A stretch of 10,108 bases of DNA from Mogibacterium sp. (GTDB lineage Bacteria; Bacillota; Clostridia; Peptostreptococcales; Anaerovoracaceae), in the NCBI GenBank assembly GCA_017434685.1, contig JAFREV010000069.1, positions 1 to 10,108 on the forward strand, read 5' to 3'. The position numbers were made by a program, and so were the translations under genes. Below the pieces are notes generated by a model, which was not told the DNA's origin, ran no database searches, and saw only the letters and a program-made list of their open reading frames with translations. This document shows, piece after piece, positions 1 to 7,023 of the stretch. Each line of letters begins with the position of its first letter. Position 1 is the stretch's first letter.

Positions 1-1
1 A

Positions 2-505
2 GAGACTTCAAAAGAACATCCGCAACAAGTTGATGCATTCTTACTGAATTGCATAAATAATAAGAGGATAGATTTGGAAACAAAGACAGAGCTTACAAAC
101 TATTTGTCTCAATTAAATGGGTTATCCATATACCGATGGGATTATTCGTCCCGCAAATATAACTATGACTTCAATGGTTTTTGTATAGTTATAGATCCGT
201 TGCAGCTTTTGAATGAAGAAACAGGCTTTTACTCGTTGCACTTAAAGTATAGTAACGACATTTATAGCGGCACGACGGCTGCACGAGGAACCTCTGCAAA
301 CACCAAGGGCGTGATGAAAAAATGGTGTGTTATCCATAATGGCAAGCAGATTACAACATGGATTGACCGAAGCGGAATAGTGTTTATAAGCGTAGCGAAA
401 GAGAATAAAGATAATAAGGATAAGAACAAGAAAAAGGCTAAAGCTAAAACAATTAAGAGCTTTCCTATTGGGAAAAAATATAAGATTGCATTAGTAAGAA
501 AATAG
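2..505 (+). CDS. Unrecognised protein, 5'-truncated by the window edge
   Basis: The reading frame ending at the TAG at 503-505 has no stop back to base 2, so 167 residues are visible and the true start lies left of the window. A TTG at 74 could serve as a start, but the 24 sense codons before it are open and no convincing Shine-Dalgarno precedes it. The visible part has no signal peptide or transmembrane segment. It has aromatic, beta-like stretches in the middle (SIYRWDYSS, FYSLHLKYS, ITTWIDRSG). The C-terminus is very basic: roughly the last 35 residues hold a Lys-rich linker (KENKDNKDKNKKKAKAK) and then a short hydrophobic/basic tail. I recognise no family. The gene is more AT-rich than those downstream (about 37% GC in 121-180, counted by hand). 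Its link to the envelope genes is unknown. Confidence 0.6.
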   Translation, partial: ETSKEHPQQVDAFLLNCINNKRIDLETKTELTNYLSQLNGLSIYRWDYSSRKYNYDFNGFCIVIDPLQLLNEETGFYSLHLKYSNDIYSGTTAARGTSANTKGVMKKWCVIHNGKQITTWIDRSGIVFISVAKENKDNKDKNKKKAKAKTIKSFPIGKKYKIALVRK

Positions 506-717
506 TGCAAACTACATATAGTTAGTAACTCTTGTGTAATCGAGTTATAACCGTCTAATAACCGCCGATATGATAATCTCTACCAAAAGAGTTATTCGTT
601 TATCGAAAAGAGAAAGGGTTAATATCAGGACAATCTGTTATATAACCTTGGTTTTGTTATCTGTAACGAGCATATCGGCATAGAATAAAAGATAGGAAAA
701 CAATACAAACTGAGCCT
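506..717. promoter_or_regulatory. AT-rich intergenic region with several inverted repeats
   Basis: No ORF here looks real. The hexamer GAGTTA occurs three times: inverted as TAACTC at 526-531, then direct at 542-547 and 589-594. The first two form a dyad with 6-base arms and a 10-base spacer. A weak hairpin, ATAA-T-CTC (573-580) with GAGTTAT (589-595), has an 8-base loop and one bulge. A perfect 9-base inverted repeat, GCCGATATG (564-572) and CATATCGGC (671-679), encloses about 100 bases. GTTATATAAC at 637-646 is a perfect palindrome. A possible -10 box, TAGAAT (681-686), lies 31 bases before the glycosyltransferase ATG but has no good -35. The region probably holds the end of the left transcript and the promoter or leader of the glycosyltransferase gene; this is inference. 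Confidence 0.4.
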
Positions 718-2193
718 ATGAAAAAAATCAGCATTATTATTCCTTTGTACAATGCCGAAGATACTATTGATTACTGTATCGAATCAATATGCGGACAGAG
801 TATAGATAAGAATCTAATTGAAGTTATTATCGTAGATGATGCATCGAGAGATGATGGCCTGAAAATCTGCAACTCTTATGCGAAAAAATACGATTACATA
901 GAGACGCTGCCTCTCAAAGAGAATGGCGGTGTCAGTGCCGCAAGGAATGCGGGAGTCAAGAAAGCACAGGGCGAGTATCTGTTCTTTATGGACGCAGATG
1001 ACTGGATGGGTCCGGATTGCCTCAGCAGGCTGCTGAAACATATCGAAAGTCGAGAGATCGACATTGTAATCGGACGAGTAGTTGAGGTCGACAGGAAGAA
1101 AAAGAGGGGAAGAGTTGCCTGGTGCAGAGGAAACAAGCTTGAGTACACGGGACCGGATTTTGAGAATCGCTGGGAATTCTATGCATCTATGGGCCCATGG
1201 GGGAGGCTTGTAAAAAGAGACCTGGTAGTTGACAACGATATAGAGTTTCCTACCGATCTGCATATGTACGAAGACGTATACTGGAACATGTGTCTGCTGC
1301 ACTGCGCACAGTCAGCGGCAATAGTCAACGACTACGATTACTACTATCTCAGGAGAGATACAGACAGAGACACGCTGACTACAAATGAATCGAGTGTGAC
1401 AAATAGCAATAAACCGGAAAAAGTGTATCACGCTGTTGACAAGTTGAGCACACTTGCAGAAACATACGGCTACGGTGATGATCACCCGGCATGGAAGAGG
1501 ATTTTCCAGGTGCTGGTTAGGGACTCGATGACATTCATATCGACTGCAGCAAGGATAGAACCTGAGAAATATCCGAACAACGGGATTGATTATAAAAGAA
1601 AAGTGTGGGACCGAGTAAAGGATTACTACTCACCGTGGATTAGGAACAACATCAACACAGAGCTGTTATGCAGACTTGATGGAATGGCGGCAGGCCTTGA
1701 ATATGATCAGGACGATGAGATGTATCATTATCTTACAAACAGGTATTCACAGACTGCAGCTGCCAAAATGATTCAGAACTGTGTAATAGACAGAGGGAAT
1801 TTCCCGGAGCATTTGTCGAAAGAAGCCTGCGAAAGATTGTTGGGCGAACAGGCGGAGAGCTATCAGTTCTATGTCGTCAAAGACAAGTCCGAAAAAAAGT
1901 TCAAGGGCGAGTACTTTGTACCGATGAAGGTCTCGGATGACTTTGATATAGAGATGCGTATGCATACAGCCGCAGGAACATTTCCGCTGAAAGCGGAATT
2001 AAAGCCTTGCGTATGGGGAGAAGCGCACCAAGAGCAGGGTGTATGGGAAGCATACAGAGTTGACAGGTTACCAATTGATAAGGAAGGAGTAAAAGATCTG
2101 GAGTTTAGAGTCAAAATCGGAGAAGTTATCGTTCACACCGGTACGATCAGCATATGGAACTCTAAACTCGGAAAACCTTCCGGAAAGAAATAA
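718..2193 (+). CDS. Family 2 glycosyltransferase with C-terminal beta-rich domain (TarS-like layout)
   Basis: This 491-residue enzyme probably transfers a sugar from a nucleotide-sugar donor to a surface polymer on the cytoplasmic side. The GT-A fold is clear: the N-terminal strand ISIIIPLYN (4-12), VDDAS (39-43) for nucleotide binding, GGVSAARN (70-77), and the metal-binding DXD as D92-A-D94 in FMDADDW. MYEDVYW (183-189) fits the ED catalytic-base motif of GT2 enzymes. The catalytic domain fills about residues 1-230. A helical middle follows, then a beta-rich C-terminal part from about 385. That order resembles TarS-type wall teichoic acid GlcNAc transferases; the comparison is from memory, so donor and acceptor are unknown. 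No transmembrane helix is evident. The ATG at 718 gives the canonical GT2 N-terminus, although its ribosome site is weak. The next gene starts 47 bases on with no terminator visible between them. Confidence 0.87.
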   Translation: MKKISIIIPLYNAEDTIDYCIESICGQSIDKNLIEVIIVDDASRDDGLKICNSYAKKYDYIETLPLKENGGVSAARNAGVKKAQGEYLFFMDADDWMGPDCLSRLLKHIESREIDIVIGRVVEVDRKKKRGRVAWCRGNKLEYTGPDFENRWEFYASMGPWGRLVKRDLVVDNDIEFPTDLHMYEDVYWNMCLLHCAQSAAIVNDYDYYYLRRDTDRDTLTTNESSVTNSNKPEKVYHAVDKLSTLAETYGYGDDHPAWKRIFQVLVRDSMTFISTAARIEPEKYPNNGIDYKRKVWDRVKDYYSPWIRNNINTELLCRLDGMAAGLEYDQDDEMYHYLTNRYSQTAAAKMIQNCVIDRGNFPEHLSKEACERLLGEQAESYQFYVVKDKSEKKFKGEYFVPMKVSDDFDIEMRMHTAAGTFPLKAELKPCVWGEAHQEQGVWEAYRVDRLPIDKEGVKDLEFRVKIGEVIVHTGTISIWNSKLGKPSGKK

Positions 2194-2227
2194 AAGCATA
2201 TAGCTCATAGGTATTGTTTTACAGGAA

Positions 2228-2233
2228 AAGGAG
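2228..2233 (+). promoter_or_regulatory. Shine-Dalgarno that fixes the start of the FnIII protein
   Basis: AAGGAG lies 7 bases before the ATG at 2241. This favours that ATG over the in-frame TTG at 2214, which would add a basic, non-secretory stretch in front of the signal peptide. Confidence 0.75.
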
Positions 2234-2240
2234 AAGCACG

Positions 2241-3659
2241 ATGAAAAAGTTAACATCTTTACTACTTGCATTCATGCTAGTTGTAACCAGCGGCATTGTA
2301 GGATCCGCCGGTACTTTTAGTTATGCAACCGGCGAAGAAGGCGGCGGACAAAACCCGGATCAAGGCACAGATCAAGGTGCCTTGGCAACTGTTACTGTCA
2401 CTGCAAATGTAGCCTGGGAAGGGGTTTCGGACGGCGAAGAACTGCCTGATGCGTACCTGGGTCTCTTCAGAGAGACAGCAGGCGGCACTCCGGAAATGGT
2501 GGAGTTCGATGACGAAAGCGGAGAAACCAATCCTAAGCAAATCGACAAAGAAAACAGACAGAGTTCTATTACTTGGGATGTTGTTGAGGCAGAAGGCGAT
2601 CCGGAATACACATATTCTGTCAAAGTTGTAGACGCTGAAAGCAACATAACAGATCCGGAATTCTTCAACAGTGTTGTAACCTTAGAAGACAATACTCATA
2701 AGGTTACACTTACAAAGAAAACAGAGTATGAGCGCTTCTTAAGTAAAATTGAAATTCAAACACCTGAGGCCGGAGATGACTATGTCAGCGTCTTCGTTGA
2801 TATGCCGAGCAATCTTCCGAATCTGGGATTAAATAAAGTTACGGATGAATATGTAAAGGATAATCTGTCTGTTACGGTCATTATCGATGGACAGGAATAT
2901 GCAACTGCATACGCTATCGATGACACTACGGGCAAGCCGAACGGTTATAAATTTTTCTATACGATAGACCCGAAAGAGAAAAAATGCCCGAAATTAAGCG
3001 AGGGTAAAGAAATCTCCTTCAGATATGAATTAGGCGGCACAGACAGAACGGATGTAACAACCGTCGGAGCTGCGTTCGTTAACAAGGAATATGCTGCAAA
3101 GCCGCTGAAGAACATCGTGGTCACACCGAAAACAAAAACCTATACATATAACGGAAAATATAATAAGCCGGCAGTTTCGGTAACAGCCAAATACAGCGAC
3201 GGAAAAGCCGTTCCGGCTGCAGCACTTTCATACGTGTTGTCTTACGAGAAGGCTAAGAACGTTGGAACCGCAACCGTAAAAGTTACGATGGTCGGAGATT
3301 ATACGGGAACCGGAAAGGCTACGTATAAGATCAATCCGAAAGGAGTAGCTGTTAAGAAGATCAAAGCACTGAAGAAAGGCTTCAATGTAACATGGAACCC
3401 ACAGAAGACCAAAATGAATTCTTTCTATATCACAGGATATCAGGTTCAGTACGCTACAAATAAGAAGTTTACTCAGAACGCTAAAACTCTCACTGTAGGA
3501 ACAAAAGAAAATAAGAGTTATAAAACGACAAGCAAAAAGGTAACTAAACTTAAGGCTAAGAAGAAGTACTTCGTCAGAGTCAGAACCTATAAAAAGCTTT
3601 ACGGAGTGAAATACTATTCACCTTGGTCAGCAGCCAAAACGGTTACAACAAAGAAGTGA
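2241..3659 (+). CDS. Secreted multidomain surface protein with MBG-like and fibronectin III domains
   Basis: The 472-residue product starts with a typical Sec signal peptide (MKKLTSLLLAFMLVV, likely cleaved near A29 in FSYA-TG). A short Gly/Gln/Asp linker follows. Next come two beta-rich segments of unknown family (about 44-150 and 165-285). An MBG/Ig-like repeat common in clostridial surface proteins covers about 287-365; its marks are KTYTYNGKYNKPAVSV, KNVGTATVKVTM and DYTGTGKATYKINPKG. A fibronectin type III domain ends the protein (about 366-472), with YITGYQVQYA, YFVRVRTYK and YYSPWSAAKTV. There is no LPXTG signal, choline-binding repeat, SLH domain or C-terminal membrane anchor. Retention, if any, may rely on the very Lys-rich last third binding anionic wall polymer (inference). 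Its role is probably structural or adhesive; no catalytic motif is visible. Confidence 0.85.
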   Translation: MKKLTSLLLAFMLVVTSGIVGSAGTFSYATGEEGGGQNPDQGTDQGALATVTVTANVAWEGVSDGEELPDAYLGLFRETAGGTPEMVEFDDESGETNPKQIDKENRQSSITWDVVEAEGDPEYTYSVKVVDAESNITDPEFFNSVVTLEDNTHKVTLTKKTEYERFLSKIEIQTPEAGDDYVSVFVDMPSNLPNLGLNKVTDEYVKDNLSVTVIIDGQEYATAYAIDDTTGKPNGYKFFYTIDPKEKKCPKLSEGKEISFRYELGGTDRTDVTTVGAAFVNKEYAAKPLKNIVVTPKTKTYTYNGKYNKPAVSVTAKYSDGKAVPAAALSYVLSYEKAKNVGTATVKVTMVGDYTGTGKATYKINPKGVAVKKIKALKKGFNVTWNPQKTKMNSFYITGYQVQYATNKKFTQNAKTLTVGTKENKSYKTTSKKVTKLKAKKKYFVRVRTYKKLYGVKYYSPWSAAKTVTTKK

Positions 3660-3698
3660 TTTTACAAAACAGTAGGCACAAAGGATTTAAAGATTAAG

Positions 3699-3735
3699 AA
3701 AGGAGTTCGCGGAGCAAAAAGTACCGCGATAAGGA
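3699..3735 (+). promoter_or_regulatory. Split ribosome-binding region with a hairpin before the first propeller-like gene
   Basis: A perfect Shine-Dalgarno, AAAGGAG (3699-3705), has no start codon at normal spacing. It is followed by a perfect 6-bp stem, TCGCGG (3707-3712) with CCGCGA (3724-3729), around an 11-base A-rich loop. A second, closer AAGGA (3731-3735) sits only 4 bases before the ATG at 3740. If the hairpin forms, the first site is brought to an effective spacing of about 11 bases. The pairing is seen in the sequence; the effect on translation is inference. Confidence 0.5.
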
Positions 3736-3739
3736 CAAT

Positions 3740-4798
3740 ATGAAAAACATAAAGAAATATAAAAATCCAATAATCATTACCCTGCTCAGTTTTGTAATGC
3801 TTATCGGATCACCGGCAGCGTTGCTGAAGGCACAGGCAGCAGATGCATCATGGGACATCGATTTGGAAAAGGTAAGCGGAAATTCCGCACTCGGACAGGA
3901 AAGTTACAGAGCTATGCAGGGCATCGGTTTTGATACATATACCGGTAAAGACGGATATGTGTTTATGGAAGCGGATAACGCGAAAACCTACAAGCTTTCC
4001 CACTTCACAATGGACGAAAACGGTTTTTGCACTAAGCAAAAGAGCGTCACTTTTAACAAGACAAATGTAGGTCACGCAAACGATGCTACAGTTTATCAGG
4101 ATGCCAATGGCGTTAAGTGGCTCATCTTTGCCGCCTGCGGAACATTTTCAGAAGATAACACTACAAAAGCGACTGATGGCTCAAAAGTAACTCTTGGAGC
4201 TATAAAGCTGTCGGATTATAATGCCGGAAAGACTACGGTATACAGTTGCGATGTTTCAGCTTTAGTGAAAAAATTCCAAGAATTTGACTCAAGCAATAAA
4301 GGAAATATTACAGGCGTCACATACAAGGGCAAAGACTATGTAGACGGTGAGCTTAGATCCATCTTTATTGTTATGAATGCCAAAGCTATGTACGAGGCAT
4401 ATGTTACGGAAAGCGGTAATAAACTGACTTTCAAGCCTACAGGTGTGTTTGGCAGAATCAACAAGCCGACGCTTCCTACAGGCGGAGAAGCAGATACTCA
4501 GGGCATCGCATACCACAATCAGTATATTTATCTTACAGGCGAGGGAAAAGACAGCAAGGCTGCAGAAATGGTCGTGGCACGTATATCTACAGAGGAACTT
4601 TTCAATGATGGAAATCCACGCGATTATAAAGATATGGAAGTCTTCAAGAAGGACTATAAAACCAACACCGTTTCCAAACATGGTGCGGAGGCAGCATTCT
4701 TTACCAGCCTGAATAAGAAATCCAATCTGTATGTCGGTGTTAACATCCAGAAGGGCGAGGATGCGGATGAGATACAGAGGACATCGCTGAGATTCTAG
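3740..4798 (+). CDS. Secreted propeller-like protein, GHAND-motif paralog 1
   Basis: This 352-residue protein has a basic N-terminus, a hydrophobic core (IIITLLSFVMLIGS) and a likely signal-peptidase site after AQA (residues 31-33). The mature part is built from repeating beta-rich units: GIGFDTYTGKDGYVF, the motif NVGHAND (GHAND at 111-115) followed by WLIFAACG, GVTYKGKDYV, DTQGIAYHNQYIYLTG, and EAAFFTSLNKKSNLYVGVN near the end. Such 'G-I-x-Y ... Y-x-Y/F' units suggest a small beta-propeller, perhaps five blades. I do not recognise the family by name. It is clearly paralogous to the next gene, with matching motifs in the same order. No catalytic motif, anchor or LPXTG signal is visible. A role in binding or organising the surface polymer is a guess from context. 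Confidence 0.75.
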   Translation: MKNIKKYKNPIIITLLSFVMLIGSPAALLKAQAADASWDIDLEKVSGNSALGQESYRAMQGIGFDTYTGKDGYVFMEADNAKTYKLSHFTMDENGFCTKQKSVTFNKTNVGHANDATVYQDANGVKWLIFAACGTFSEDNTTKATDGSKVTLGAIKLSDYNAGKTTVYSCDVSALVKKFQEFDSSNKGNITGVTYKGKDYVDGELRSIFIVMNAKAMYEAYVTESGNKLTFKPTGVFGRINKPTLPTGGEADTQGIAYHNQYIYLTGEGKDSKAAEMVVARISTEELFNDGNPRDYKDMEVFKKDYKTNTVSKHGAEAAFFTSLNKKSNLYVGVNIQKGEDADEIQRTSLRF

Positions 4799-4820
4799 CG
4801 ATAAAACATAGAGGGTTAAG

Positions 4821-4826
4821 AAAGGA
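4821..4826 (+). promoter_or_regulatory. Shine-Dalgarno that fixes the start of paralog 2
   Basis: AAAGGA directly abuts an ATG at 4827, which is too close to initiate well, and lies 9 bases before the in-frame ATG at 4836, which is the better start. The surrounding TTAAGAAAGGA (4816-4826) also occurs at 3694-3704, before the sister gene. Confidence 0.6.
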
Positions 4827-4835
4827 ATGTATCCG

Positions 4836-5948
4836 ATGAAGAGGTTTAATCGAACAATTACAATCGCAATGATGGCCGTTATGATTCTTATGCCGGTCTC
4901 AACGTTTGCTGCGTCATTTTCTCCTACATGGAAGGAGACTGTGCCGACAAACAACAAGAGAAAAGACAATTGCCGTCCGATTACAAACTCCGGATATCTG
5001 GACACACAAGGGGTTGCCTTTGATATCTACAGCACAAAAGACGGATATGCATTCAACAAGGGAACTGACGGAAAGAAAGACTTTCAGCTTGTTCACTTTA
5101 CGATGAAAGGCAATAAGATAACCAAAAAAGGCTATGTCAAATACAAAACCGCTAATGTAGGACATGCTAATGACGGCACCATCTTCAGATGGGGAGGAAA
5201 GAAGTATCTGTTGTTTGCCGTGAGCGGAGGCAAGGAACTTGCAAGCAAAACCTACGACGGTAAGACCTGCAAACTCGGAGTTATTTGGCTTGATGAATAC
5301 AATAAGGGCGTTGCGAAAGTAAGGGCGGTCAAGATTAAGACGAATGATGACATCAGCATGCCGAGAGACATACCTAAGGCTAATTTCTCAGGTATCACTT
5401 ATACGGGAATGAGAGCTGTCGAAGGTGCAAACAGACCGGTCTTCGTAATCAAAGACGGAATGAATCTCTATGCGGCATACTTCACCATAAACGATGCAAG
5501 AGAAATAACTCTTACAATCTTCGATCGTGCAAAGGTAGAAAAACCGAAGATCAAGTACAAAGGCAAGAAGTACGATTCATCCACGCAGGGTATTACATTC
5601 CACAACGGTTATGTGTACATTCCGTTCTCCGGAGAAACAGCCAAGGCTATTAATCAGAATATGATTATCGGACGCATAACCTACAACAAATTATTCGCAG
5701 GATCGCAATACGACACTAAAGTACTGCAGACCTATAACAAAAGAATCGACAAATACAAAGCAGTCGTTAAGGTAAAGAAAGGCAAGAAAGTATATAAGAC
5801 TAAAGCGCTTGCCAAGTACATACCTGAAGCAATTTTCTTCAAGACTCTGAACGGCAATAAACCTATGTATATGGCTGTTAACAGAGCAAGTACTGCTTCT
5901 AAGGCTAAGGATGTAGATGCTGTAGTAGTATCAAAACAGAAGTTTTAA
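4836..5948 (+). CDS. Secreted propeller-like protein, GHAND-motif paralog 2
   Basis: From the ATG at 4836 the product is 370 residues; an ATG at 4827 would add three residues but overlaps the ribosome site. The signal peptide is MKRFNRTITIAMMAVMILM, with likely cleavage after TFA (residue 25). It repeats the architecture of the preceding gene: GVAFDIYSTKDGYAF, LVHFTM, NVGHAND (GHAND at 109-113) with YLLFAVSGG, FSGITYTGM, STQGITFHNGYVYIPFSG, and PEAIFFKTLNGNKPMYMAVN. In the 12-residue stretches FDTYTGKDGYVF/FDIYSTKDGYAF and TNVGHANDATVY/ANVGHANDGTIF I count 8 identities each. This copy is more basic, with a Lys-rich insert before the last unit (about residues 305-330). It looks like a tandem duplication that has diverged. 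The function is unknown; a five-bladed propeller binding extracellular polymer is the best guess. Confidence 0.75.
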   Translation: MKRFNRTITIAMMAVMILMPVSTFAASFSPTWKETVPTNNKRKDNCRPITNSGYLDTQGVAFDIYSTKDGYAFNKGTDGKKDFQLVHFTMKGNKITKKGYVKYKTANVGHANDGTIFRWGGKKYLLFAVSGGKELASKTYDGKTCKLGVIWLDEYNKGVAKVRAVKIKTNDDISMPRDIPKANFSGITYTGMRAVEGANRPVFVIKDGMNLYAAYFTINDAREITLTIFDRAKVEKPKIKYKGKKYDSSTQGITFHNGYVYIPFSGETAKAINQNMIIGRITYNKLFAGSQYDTKVLQTYNKRIDKYKAVVKVKKGKKVYKTKALAKYIPEAIFFKTLNGNKPMYMAVNRASTASKAKDVDAVVVSKQKF

Positions 5949-5987
5949 AGAGATTGCTGAGAAGGATAAAACTATTTGTTAATTCGG

Positions 5988-6013
5988 GCGGGGGCGTAAA
6001 GCCCTCGCTTTTA
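5988..6013 (+). terminator. Rho-independent terminator after the secreted-protein block
   Basis: The stem is GCGGGGGC (5988-5995) with GCCCTCGC (6001-6008): 8 pairs including one G-U, around the 5-base loop GTAAA. A T-rich run (TTTTATGTGTT) follows. It lies 39 bases after the stop of paralog 2 and separates the secreted-protein genes from the licD-like gene. Confidence 0.85.
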
Positions 6014-6015
6014 TG

Positions 6016-6024
6016 TGTTAGAAT
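6016..6024 (+). promoter_or_regulatory. Possible extended -10 promoter for the licD-like gene
   Basis: TGTTAGAAT fits the extended -10 pattern TGnTAnAAT with one mismatch to TATAAT. It lies just after the terminator and 79 bases before the licD-like ATG. No good -35 is present, since that position falls within the terminator stem-loop. Suggestive only. Confidence 0.35.
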
Positions 6025-6103
6025 TACGCAGATGAGTTTTTTCATCGAAGAATAACAAAACCGAAAATCCAAGAGAAGATAATTCGAAGAGAAACGATAA
6101 ACC

Positions 6104-6949
6104 ATGACCGAACAGGAATACACTGAAATGATAAAGGAAGTGCAGGCGGCAGAACTTGAGATTCTCAAAGTCTTTGCTGACTTGTGCAACAGACATAATA
6201 TAAAGTACTCGCTGCACGGAGGGACATTGCTCGGAGCGGTAAGACACGGAGGCTTCATCCCGTGGGACGACGATCTGGATGTGATACTCGACAGAGGCGA
6301 ATACAACAGATTTATAGATGCCTGGAACGAGGAAAATCCGCAGGGCTATTACCTTCAGACAAAGGAAAAAGAAGAGGCTTACGACAGGAACTTCCTGAAG
6401 ATTCGCAAGGAGGGTACGGAGTTCGTGCAGGAAAGGGACAAGCCGGGTAGCATGCATACCGGAGTGTTTATAGACGTGGAGCCGGTGGACAGGGCGCCTC
6501 GAAACAGACCGGAAAGGGCTGCGTACTTTTGGAACGCATTCAAATATGAAGTCTATTCCAGAGAATACGTGCCGGGGGGAACAAAGTTAATGAGGGCGGC
6601 TGCGAAATTGCTGCTGGCTCTTACAAGCCATAGAGGAAGGATGAAGAGCCTGGGCAAACTGTGCGATAAGGTCACTGCGTACAACGATGACAGAACGCTT
6701 GACAGGATAATCGTTGCGAATTTTGCGACCATGAAAAGACCGCTGCCGCCGGACATAATGGACTCGTATTGCACTATGCCTTTTGAGGGCGAGGAGTATA
6801 TGGTGATAGAGGACAGAGAATCACTGCTCAGGAAATGGTACGGGGATTATATGAAGCTTCCTCCGAAGAGTGCCCAAAGGCCCGGACACATTCCGTTGAA
6901 AGTGAGCCTCGGCACCGCCTCGGATGGCTCGGAAAACTTGAAAAATTAA
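6104..6949 (+). CDS. LicD-family phosphotransferase
   Basis: LicD proteins are nucleotidyltransferase-fold enzymes that move a phospho-alcohol group (phosphocholine in the classic case) from a CDP donor to a glycan or teichoic acid. This 281-residue protein has the family core: an N-terminal helix (EILKVFADLCNRHNIKY), then GGTLLGAVRH (39-48), the metal-binding W-DDD-L-D motif (54-59) and FIDVEPVD (122-129). The length is normal. It has no membrane segment, so it should act in the cytoplasm. The ribosome site is weak (AAGAG about 12 bases upstream). The gene is noticeably more GC-rich than its neighbours (about 60% in 6481-6540, counted by hand) and uses AGG and CGC arginine codons more, which may mean a different origin. 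Its substrate cannot be read from sequence; no licA, licB or licC is in the window. Confidence 0.88.
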   Translation: MTEQEYTEMIKEVQAAELEILKVFADLCNRHNIKYSLHGGTLLGAVRHGGFIPWDDDLDVILDRGEYNRFIDAWNEENPQGYYLQTKEKEEAYDRNFLKIRKEGTEFVQERDKPGSMHTGVFIDVEPVDRAPRNRPERAAYFWNAFKYEVYSREYVPGGTKLMRAAAKLLLALTSHRGRMKSLGKLCDKVTAYNDDRTLDRIIVANFATMKRPLPPDIMDSYCTMPFEGEEYMVIEDRESLLRKWYGDYMKLPPKSAQRPGHIPLKVSLGTASDGSENLKN

Positions 6950-7013
6950 GTAAAATAAGGTATTATTTGCGTGCGTATTTTATAGTTTTTTGAAGAAGAA
7001 ATTTACTGTTTAC

Positions 7014-7019
7014 AGGTGA
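7014..7019 (+). promoter_or_regulatory. Ribosome site supporting a GTG start for the PP-loop gene
   Basis: AGGTGA ends 4 bases before the GTG at 7024. The spacing is short, but no better start precedes the conserved-looking N-terminus, and the next in-frame ATG (7063) has no comparable site. Confidence 0.45.
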
Positions 7020-7023
7020 CTTT

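Noticed and set aside
2214..2240. Upstream TTG start for the FnIII protein
   Set aside because: It would place FYRKRRST before a clean signal peptide and would bury the AAGGAG site inside the coding region.
2194..2240. Terminator between the glycosyltransferase and FnIII genes
   Set aside because: No GC-rich stem followed by a T-run; the two genes may be co-transcribed.
4827..4835. ATG at 4827 as start of paralog 2
   Set aside because: It directly abuts the AAAGGA ribosome site with no spacer; the ATG at 4836 has normal spacing.
4289..5005. 238-codon open frame on the minus strand across the junction of the two paralogs
   Set aside because: It is antisense to two secreted proteins with clear signal peptides, and the hydrophobic product matches no family.
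6950..7023. Terminator or promoter in the gap after the licD-like gene
   Set aside because: T-runs and a TTGCGT are present, but no stable stem and no -35/-10 pair with proper spacing could be found.
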